Below the pieces are notes generated by a model, which was given only the letters and a program-made list of their open reading frames with translations, did no database searches and had not been told where the DNA came from. A stretch of DNA of 64,000 nucleotides from Rhododendron vialii (lineage: Eukaryota; Streptophyta; Magnoliopsida; Ericales; Ericaceae): the NCBI RefSeq assembly GCF_030253575.1, contig NC_080560.1, forward strand, positions 41,029,001-41,093,000, in the 5' to 3' direction. Position numbers and translations under genes: made by a program. Below are positions 57,046 to 64,000 of the stretch, in pieces. Position 1 is the first letter of the stretch; the number at the start of each line of letters is the position of its first letter.

Positions 57046-58429
57046 GACACGCCTCCCTGCATCATCCAGCATCTTCCTTTGACACAAATCCTTACCTAAT
57101 CAGCTTCTCTTACACCGAACATGAGTTGTCTAGGATCTCTAGGTAAGCTTTTTTTTTTTTTGAAGATGTGATCTCTAGGTAAGCTGAATCATGTACTAAG
57201 GACAAAGGTAAATTCTAATATGATTCTAAATTTGATTTTCAGACAATAGCATCTAAGCAAAAAAATGAGCAGACTGTAGTAATAACTGCCACCATAAACC
57301 AGAAGTCACCAGAAACCAAACTGCATTTGTTGATACAAGTATGTCAACATGCAAGGATAAGTAATACAATGCGGAAAGAATTTTGCAGAATGTGAAGCGA
57401 TAGTGGAGCACCAATATTCTTTAAGCTCCAACAACCATCTTTTAAAATCCACATAAATGGGAATAAGGTTGAATATGGTTTTGATCAACGTATATAGTCC
57501 TCTTGTATGCGGAACAAAAGAAGGGCACAAAAAGGGAGTAATGCACAGGTCCTCAGCACGTAGCAGTACATTTTATAAGTACACAATGACACATTTCAGC
57601 AGCTTGCAGAAATCATAAAATATATGAACCCCATATAGACATATTTGTGTATGTATACATGTAAACATCATTAAAAAAATGCAGAAAAGCTCTGGATATA
57701 ATGTTGGCCCTCCCAACAGAAATGTTGTCTACTATAAATGAAGAACCCAAAACAGAAGTTGAACAAAAAGAATTCTTGTTAAAGAGAACCAAAACGACAA
57801 ACTCTCACTAGAATAGAAGATAATTTTTCCAATGAAAACAATGAACACTGTAAGGACTTACATATATATTTTGCCGATGAAAAGCAGCAAAATAGTTTCC
57901 ACAAACGGCCTTCACTTTCTGCCTGAACTCAACTGCTTCAGAACCACAAAAAGCTTCCCCATCCAAGATGAAGACATTCAGATCTTCATAATTTCTCAAA
58001 AATTGATGGATGCTCAATGAACAAACAGCAGCAGAGGAAAGCAACACTGATACGCGGCTTCTTGTTAGTTGCCAACGATTCTTGTGACCTCTGTGCAAGG
58101 TCTGTGAAACAAATACTGTAGCATCCTTCCTCAGCTGGAACAATGGGGATCCACTGTTTGAAGCATCACTCCCACCATTCCTTGACTCATCAATGGAATC
58201 AGGAGATTTTGCACACATGGAACCATCAGTTTCAGTAGCATCAGCTGAAGTGGCGGTAGCTGTCATGTCCACTCTGTGCATAGATTCAGAGTGCGAGACA
58301 TCATCTGCATTTGGACTATAAGAAATTCCATTTACTGAATCAACATGCTGAATATCCCCAAGAATATCATCTTGCTTCTGCTTTATTTGTGGTGCGTGGC
58401 AAGATGAAACGTGTAATAAAAAGCCTGAG

Positions 58430-60117
58430 AAAAAATCTAATATATGTGACATCAACCATCCAGAACTAGATTAAAAACTATCAAACAATCAGCAAAACCC
58501 CAATAAAGCCCATCAATCACTAAAAAAAGATGAAGTGTTCATATCAAAGTGGGCAAAGAATGACTTGAACAGCACAAAGCTGAAAGCAACAGTATACAAG
58601 AAGAAAAAAAAAAAAAAACAAGAAATTCTATTAAAAAAGGTCAAGGCACAAATTAAGTTGTACATTGCTTCTGTATCCTAACTTCTTTTGATTTCATATC
58701 CTTACTTTATTCACTTTAAGCAAGGACCAAGGCCCCAAACGTGTCTTGCACATTTCATTCAGACATAAAAATGCATGTCAAAACCATAATCTATTGACAG
58801 AAACAATCAAGAAACTACAAGACATCTAGTATATGTGTCACTGCGAATCTAAAACATGTTGATGCATATCATTTCCCAGACATATGCACTCCTTAGGCTT
58901 CTAGTAAAGCCATATCCTTAGGCAAGTCCAACTCTATGTTATGTGGATAGCTCGGGTACGAGGAACGGGACAAGGACATGGTAACTTAAGTACTCTAAAG
59001 GGTGGTACAAATGAATGTTTAGGATAGACTTGTACATTTTATTCTATAGTAGTTAAGGTACTTCTAGAGCAGTCATCTCCAAAATAATCAAGAAAGTCAC
59101 TGGCATGTGTGAGGGATGTGAGTGACCAGTCGTGTACAATCGCTAACTTTGTCTTAATCGAAGAGCGGTTAACATGGGCGACGATGCGGTTTTTATAGAG
59201 CTACATCGCGATGCTAGAAGGGAGGCTAGAAGGGAATGAGGGGAGGATAGGGCGGTTGGCCTGAAGGCTGCAATTTGAGATTGCAAGGCACAGATGACTG
59301 AGCTGGAGGCAGGCTTGCCACCACTTTAGAGGCAACTTTGAGTTATTGAAGCGGCAACTTAAGGAGAAGATACGGAAATTTAAATATGGTAGAAGCACCA
59401 TAATAATAACATGTCATGATGATGTTAAAGCGCTATGGAAGGCGCTGAATTTGCTAGCTAGTAGTATCAAGGTGAGCTACAAATGTTCAGAGCACGACAG
59501 GTCAGAGATATTTGGCGGGTTACTGCTGGGTGTGGTCTTGCTGGGTGTGGTCTTGCAATGCTGGTGGAGTAATTGAAGTAAATGGGCTTGCTATTATGAG
59601 AGGTGGATTCACTTCTGGTTTCTGAGGACGAGTCATGCCCTACAAGTCATGCACACCCTAATAAATGAGACCCACCCTCCTATTTATAGACACAATTAAA
59701 AAATTCTAGACCAGGACAATTATAGACAAAGATTCCTAGGTATAGTACAAGAAAGTTGTAGATATATGTGGATGGTGAGGGAAAGATGGTGGAGAAATCT
59801 AGAAGTTTGAAGGATTGGAAGTTTCCGGTAGGATTTGGATGTATTCGGACCGGCAGAGTCCCGAGGTTTCCATTGTAATTTGGAATCCAAAACATTTTGG
59901 AGGAACCCAAAAATTTCCAATATCATCCAGAAAGGCGGTGATGACTTCAACATTTTCCTTTACCTAACGTTATCATTGGAATTGAAGTCCAATTTGATCT
60001 TAGGGGTAATGGGGTGAGGGTTGATGGAAAGAGCTGAGTTTCTGACACTTGGCATTCCGTTCATGAGAACATGTGTCCACTTTATAGAGCTTTCTTTTCG
60101 TGTCGTCACGTGCGGGA
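58430..60117. other. Gene-free intergenic sequence
   Basis: No intact gene is seen, and I found no N-terminal Syndetin exons here. The segment 59155-59590 (MGDDAVFIEL-like frame, then GGGTGTGGTCTTGCT duplicated at about 59527-59556) may be a decayed retroelement, but no domain is visible. Confidence 0.45.
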
Positions 60118-60350
60118 TACTCTCTCCGTCCCAAAATGTTAGACCTTTTTGGGATAGCGTATCATTTTCAATGGTCTATATCTTTTAATGTGAATGTCAA
60201 AAAATATGCAATATAAATATTATTTTTTTAATTAGCTCTATTAGACAAAGTTTTCAAAATCACATAAAACTTTATGAATCGAAAGATATGAGCAATCTAA
60301 AATGGCAGGCAATCCCAAATAGGTCAAACATTTTGGAACTGAAGGAGTAT
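60118..60350. repeat. Stowaway-like MITE
   Basis: The left end TACTCTCTCCGTCCCAAAAT, then GTTAGACC, pairs with the right end GGTCAAACATTTTGGAACTG, then AAGGAGTA. It shares an internal AAAAAATATGCAATATAAAT with 4468-4698. Confidence 0.7.
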
Positions 60351-61279
60351 TTTGTTTTCATGTTACATATCTTCCACCCGCACATATGTGCATGTTGTGT
60401 CTGAGTGATGTGAGACCTAAGTGTGTGAGACCTTTTACTGTGACTAGGTTTACATTCGATGCAAAAATTGAGTTTTGGGGGTCAAACTAGAAATTCACGA
60501 ACCTTGGGGAGTTGATCGATATTAGTATGAAGCTAAAGGGACCTATAGTGTAATTTTTTCCCTGGGGAGATCGGCTCCCCCATTTTTCCCATTTCCTTGG
60601 GTTTTCTTTTTATCTTCTTCTTCTCTCTCTTGATTCCTTCACTCTCTCTCTCTCACTACATACACAATCAACCTAACAAATCAAGTAGATTCTGGAGTAA
60701 TTCACTAATTCAGCTAACCTACTCCCCACAACACCACCCCTGCCCCCCAAAGAGAAAAAATTGAAAAAGAAAAAGAAGATAACTCACCCCACCAAGCACA
60801 CAAAGTTGACTGAGAAACCAATAAGGTTGACAAAAGTGATTCTAATTCAAACGGTATGGGTATTGTTTCAAAGGATTCAGGTACTAGTCATTTTATGTGA
60901 TCAAGAAGAAGTCAATGACCAGAAGAACAATTCAGTGCCTCAAAAAGAACGTGAACAGTGATTACCTCAGAAATAGCAACACAAAAAATGCAGGAGCAAT
61001 CTGTTAAAAAGTCTTGGTCCAACAGTTTTCTGGTCATGTACCTGATGGAGACATGAATGAGTAAACATACTGCCCACTGAGTTGTCGAACAATATAACTA
61101 GAAAACCCAAACAATTACCTTTCCTGGCATATGGTGAATGACATCATTACAGTTCGGTAGGACCCAATGTTGTCACGAAAGGAACTACTGAGGAGATAAA
61201 AAGACGACCTCTTCAACCCAATTTTGGAATCACAATTCAATAGTGACCGCCGTCCTCATCCTCCACCGGTCCTTCATGC
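60351..61279. other. Intergenic sequence downstream of the PPR gene
   Basis: A/T-rich sequence with a CT-rich tract at about 60612-60655. No gene is recognised; the 66-aa frame at 60761-60961 is Lys-rich and domainless. The PPR 3' UTR is expected in the right-hand part. Confidence 0.45.
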
Positions 61280-61435
61280 CAAAGCTGCACTTTCTTGGCC
61301 TTTAACATGCAATGTTACAACACTGCCATGGTACTGATTTGTCTAGCCAAAGTTTTTCTCAGTCCTCAGTGACAAAACTGCACCTTCTTGGCCTGTAATA
61401 TTCCATGGTGCAACGCTGACATGGTATGGGAATCC
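61280..61435 (-). repeat. 94-bp-period duplication of the PPR gene's 3' end
   Basis: About 60 bp at 61374-61435, spanning the last codons of the PPR gene (CAAAACTGCACCTTCTTGGC), recur at 61280-61341 (CAAAGCTGCACTTTCTTGGC) with roughly three quarters identity. The extra copy lies just after the stop codon. Confidence 0.65.
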
Positions 61436-63900
61436 GGCTGAATCCCCCTAGATATCATGTCATTAAGAAGGGTTACAGCCCTATCCGCATATCCCCGACG
61501 ACAATAGCCACGTAGGAGAGCTGTGTACGTCACATTGTCCGGTTCTAGACCTCTATCAATCATTTCATCAAAAAGGACTGCAGCATCCTCAAGGTTGTCT
61601 GATTTACAATGACAATCAATCAAAACCGTATACGAAATAACATCAGGTTTTTGTTCAATCTCTTTCATTTCACTCCACAAAGTGGCAACCTCATTCTGTT
61701 CTCCTTTGCTCCCTTCTGCATTTGGAAGGCAGCGGTCCTTCTTCATTTTTTCTTTAGAATGCCCATCAATTAAAACTGTGTAAGTGATAACATCTGGTTC
61801 AATACCCCTCGCCTTCATATCCTTGAGAACTTCACAAGCTTCCCGCATGCAATTAACCCTACAATAACCATTTATCATCATGGTGTAGTTAATAACATCA
61901 AGAGTTATCCCAGTTCGAACCATTGTATCAAACACCCACTGGGCCTTTCTCATATCTCCAGAGCTACAAAAAGCAGCTATGAGTTTGCTGTACATTATTT
62001 TACAAGGGGCATCATCTGAAGCCAGAACTGCCTCAAATAGTGCAAGAGCCTTATCATTCTCACCTTCTATACAAAGGTTACTTAGAAGTTTTAAGCACGA
62101 ACTCCTACTCAATGAAAAACCTTGCTTGGGCAGCTTAACGAAGAGTTCATAAGCCTCTCTTGTATTGCCTGCTTCACAGTAGCCATTGACCATGGCATCA
62201 CAATGGCCTAGACACTTTTCTTCCAAACCATTAAAAAACATTTCAGCTTCCTTGACCTTCCCTCCTGTGCATAAGCCCTCAATGATCATTTTATGGGTAA
62301 CAATGCTTGCTTTCAATCCTTGTCCCTCCATGTAATCCAAAAGATTTAAGGCCTCTTGTGCAAGGCCATTTCTCGAAAGCCCACGAGCCAGTACATTGTA
62401 AGTAACTATGTCAGGTTTCAAACCTTTTTGCCTTATTTCCTCAAATAGTTTCAAGGCATCAACAAGTTTTCCTTGAAGACAGTATCCACCAATTAAAGTA
62501 GTATAGTGCACAACATCCAAACTCATCTTCTTACCCTTCATCTCATCAAGCAACTCGACTGCTGCTTCTAATTTTCCCAGTTTGCATAATGCATTAACTA
62601 CGATATTGTATGCCACCTCATCAAGGAATATCCCTAACTCCTTGAAGTTGTTGAACTGGTCCACTGCCTCATCAGCCATGCCCATTTGGCACAAGCATTG
62701 AAGAATCACACCAACAATCACGCAATTGGTTTTGATACACTTTGCTGCCATTTCATTATGAAGTGCCAAAGCTTTAAGTATATGCCCAATCTTACAATAC
62801 CCACGGATTAAGGAACCATAACAGTATGCATCTGGAACCACACCATGTTCATCCATATCAAGCAACACACACTCAGCTTCTTTTAACTTCGACTCGTTAA
62901 CAAATCCACGAATAACTACCAAATAAGTAAACACATCAATTGGAATATTTTGCTCTCTCCATGCTTTGAGCACTTCATAACCCAAGTCTGACCTTGCTTG
63001 CGAGCAGAGCCCCTCAATATAGGTTGTATACGTGAAGGCATTTGGGGTCAAACCAGCTTCCTCCATCTCTTGAAAAATGTCAGCAGCCTCTTCCAAACTA
63101 CCTTTTCTGCAGAGTGCCTTAATCACAATGCAGTAGCTATAGTCATTGGGGCTCAAACCAAGCCGCTTGAATTGCCGAAAGACAGCCACAGCCATATCAT
63201 TTTTTCTGCTCTCAATCAAACGATTCAAAAGAAAGTTACAGGTCATTATGTTAGGAATTAAACCACGCCTCTTCGTCTGAAACAAAGTATCAATGGCTTC
63301 ATCGAAGTTGCCAATGCTAACGTAAGCCTTTACCAATGCATCAAACGCCCGTATCAACGACTCCGGGCCCTTTGCTTCAATCCACTCGATTAGTGCTTCA
63401 AATAAATCAGAAACTTTGAAACTCAAATGTTTGTCGTTGGATTTGATAACCCCCAATAAGATAGAATCCAACCTTGTATCCATACCCCAATAACACAATA
63501 TCCTAATAATGGCCATGTAAGTGCTAACATTGTGCACAAAACCTTGTTCCTTGAGCTGGTCAAAGAATGAGAGTGCATGGCATGGTTCTTCTCTCAAACT
63601 GTTCAAGATTTCAACAACCTTGCAAGTATCCAATTGCCCCAAAGCGTTACCCACGCCATTGCCGCTGTTTTTATGGGTACAAATTATATCTTCGTCTTCG
63701 TCAGAAGCAACTAAGCCAGGCAAGTAGTAAGGAGGAGGCCTCCTTAACTCGGAAGCAATGGCTGAAACCGCCGACTTGAGCCTAACAAATTGAGTTCTAC
63801 CAATAGGGTGAGCATGTGAGTTTTTTATCAATTTCGCACCCCAACAATAAACCAACCTTGTAGTAGTAGCAGCAGCAGCAGTAGGTGGCCTTCCAAACAT
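61366..63900 (-). CDS. P-class pentatricopeptide repeat protein, predicted mitochondrial
   Basis: An intronless 844-aa frame. The N-terminus (MFGRPPTAAAATTTRLVYCW, then Arg/Lys- and Ser-rich, without acidic residues for about 50 aa) looks like a mitochondrial or plastid presequence. From about residue 190 come roughly 18 PPR motifs of 35 aa, with signatures such as YCIVIKALCRKGSLEEAADI, YNIVVNALCKLGKLEAAVEL, YTTLIGGYCLQGKLVDALKL and YTALLRGYCRRGYADRAVTL. One motif near residues 715-750 is expanded by an insert (KEKMKKDRCLPNAEGSKGEQ). There are no E, E+ or DYW extensions, so it is P class. The overall sequence recalls Arabidopsis At2g26790 (about 799 aa), annotated as mitochondrial. P-class PPR proteins bind organellar RNA and affect processing, stability or translation; the target cannot be told here. 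The end AKKVQFCH is duplicated just downstream. Confidence 0.93.
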   Translation of the reverse strand: MFGRPPTAAAATTTRLVYCWGAKLIKNSHAHPIGRTQFVRLKSAVSAIASELRRPPPYYLPGLVASDEDEDIICTHKNSGNGVGNALGQLDTCKVVEILNSLREEPCHALSFFDQLKEQGFVHNVSTYMAIIRILCYWGMDTRLDSILLGVIKSNDKHLSFKVSDLFEALIEWIEAKGPESLIRAFDALVKAYVSIGNFDEAIDTLFQTKRRGLIPNIMTCNFLLNRLIESRKNDMAVAVFRQFKRLGLSPNDYSYCIVIKALCRKGSLEEAADIFQEMEEAGLTPNAFTYTTYIEGLCSQARSDLGYEVLKAWREQNIPIDVFTYLVVIRGFVNESKLKEAECVLLDMDEHGVVPDAYCYGSLIRGYCKIGHILKALALHNEMAAKCIKTNCVIVGVILQCLCQMGMADEAVDQFNNFKELGIFLDEVAYNIVVNALCKLGKLEAAVELLDEMKGKKMSLDVVHYTTLIGGYCLQGKLVDALKLFEEIRQKGLKPDIVTYNVLARGLSRNGLAQEALNLLDYMEGQGLKASIVTHKMIIEGLCTGGKVKEAEMFFNGLEEKCLGHCDAMVNGYCEAGNTREAYELFVKLPKQGFSLSRSSCLKLLSNLCIEGENDKALALFEAVLASDDAPCKIMYSKLIAAFCSSGDMRKAQWVFDTMVRTGITLDVINYTMMINGYCRVNCMREACEVLKDMKARGIEPDVITYTVLIDGHSKEKMKKDRCLPNAEGSKGEQNEVATLWSEMKEIEQKPDVISYTVLIDCHCKSDNLEDAAVLFDEMIDRGLEPDNVTYTALLRGYCRRGYADRAVTLLNDMISRGIQPDSHTMSALHHGILQAKKVQFCH

Positions 63901-63926
63901 CTAAATTTAATCAACCAATCAACTAC

Positions 63927-63958
<32 letters not shown>

Positions 63959-64000
63959 AAAAAAAAAGCCGCCCCAAAGATCAATAAACAAAAACTATGA
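63901..64000 (-). promoter_or_regulatory. PPR gene 5' leader with CAAAA repeats
   Basis: Tandem AAAAC/CAAAA units followed by an A-run (about 63925-63967) sit immediately upstream of the start codon and read T-rich in the transcript. The promoter proper lies outside the window. Confidence 0.4.

Larger units (their letters stand above)
53445..58424 (-). pseudogene. Broken middle portion of a Syndetin/VPS50-like gene
   Basis: Minus-strand segments match plant Syndetin-like proteins (At2g27900 type, EARP complex subunit) as I remember them. 57862-58424 gives LFQLRKDATVFVSQTLHRG, RVSVLLSSAAVCSLSIHQFL and AVCGNYFAAFHRQNIY. 54939-55305 gives ALKRVLEKENWLQLPPETIQ and VSFAGLVGDGAALIV. 53831-54000 gives VSEDENEDLHVDFLDKDSQL. 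53688-53751 gives RLMDKYERLMQKLEIVNVEF. 53445-53546 gives GICQLFGI then AFGQHNSYLSGKGSIDSL. Defects: a 930-bp transposon interrupts one exon; a one-base shift precedes NGEEVIAQTGSSLCLLK; the donor after that exon reads AAATGAG instead of AG-GTGAG; a T is missing in 53445-53546 at the TTTTGTTTTG run. I found no N-terminal exons in 58.5-61.3 kb and no C-terminal exons below 53.4 kb. A functional copy must exist elsewhere if the organism needs the protein. Confidence 0.82.

Noticed and set aside
59155..59640. Possible retrotransposon gag fragment
   Set aside because: Only short frames with charged residues are present and no zinc knuckle or protease motif was seen, so I left it as gap sequence.

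Overview
This window looks like nuclear DNA from a flowering plant, most likely a eudicot. Genes are split by many GT-AG introns, intergenic DNA is AT-rich, and plant-type non-autonomous transposons, tRNA-derived SINEs, a solo LTR and GA/CT microsatellites are abundant. I cannot name the species. Gene density is low: five intact genes and one gene relic in 64 kb.

Layout. 1-11.4 kb is gene-free and repeat-rich: hAT-like and Stowaway-like MITEs, two SINE families and a near-perfect 91-bp-arm hairpin at 7955-8170. A small intronless CC-type (ROXY-class) glutaredoxin lies at 11436-11744 (-). 12-19.5 kb is again gene-free and holds a complete solo LTR (14235-16219) with a perfect 5-bp target-site duplication. 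A kelch-repeat/coiled-coil protein gene runs on + from a 5' leader near 19.6 kb (CDS 21267-29129, 16 coding exons, 721 aa). It converges on APC7, the TPR subunit of the anaphase-promoting complex (CDS 29877-39646, -, 18 coding exons, 560 aa). 39.7-43.3 kb is packed with non-autonomous DNA transposons and a SINE. A Topors-like RING E3 ligase gene follows (43915-47279, +, 5 exons, 305 aa).

Between 53.4 and 58.4 kb (-) lies a broken copy of the middle of the plant Syndetin/VPS50-like gene (EARP tethering complex). Its exons are cut by a 930-bp hAT-like insertion and carry two frameshifts and a lost splice donor, and both ends of the gene are missing. An intronless P-class PPR gene with a predicted organellar presequence (61366-63900, -, 844 aa) ends the window.

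The genes are unrelated housekeeping or regulatory functions (redox/transcription co-regulation, lipid/kelch scaffold, cell cycle, ubiquitination, organellar RNA) with no operon-like logic. The accessory interest lies in the mobile elements: several have exact target-site duplications visible by eye, so families and insertion boundaries can be defined. Exon coordinates were built by hand from splice consensus, reading-frame continuity and remembered homologous proteins. They are not backed by transcripts. I found no convincing novel enzyme system or defence island. The best candidates for undescribed biology are the hairpin at 8 kb, the duplicated splice acceptor in the kelch gene and the paired palindromes in the solo LTR.
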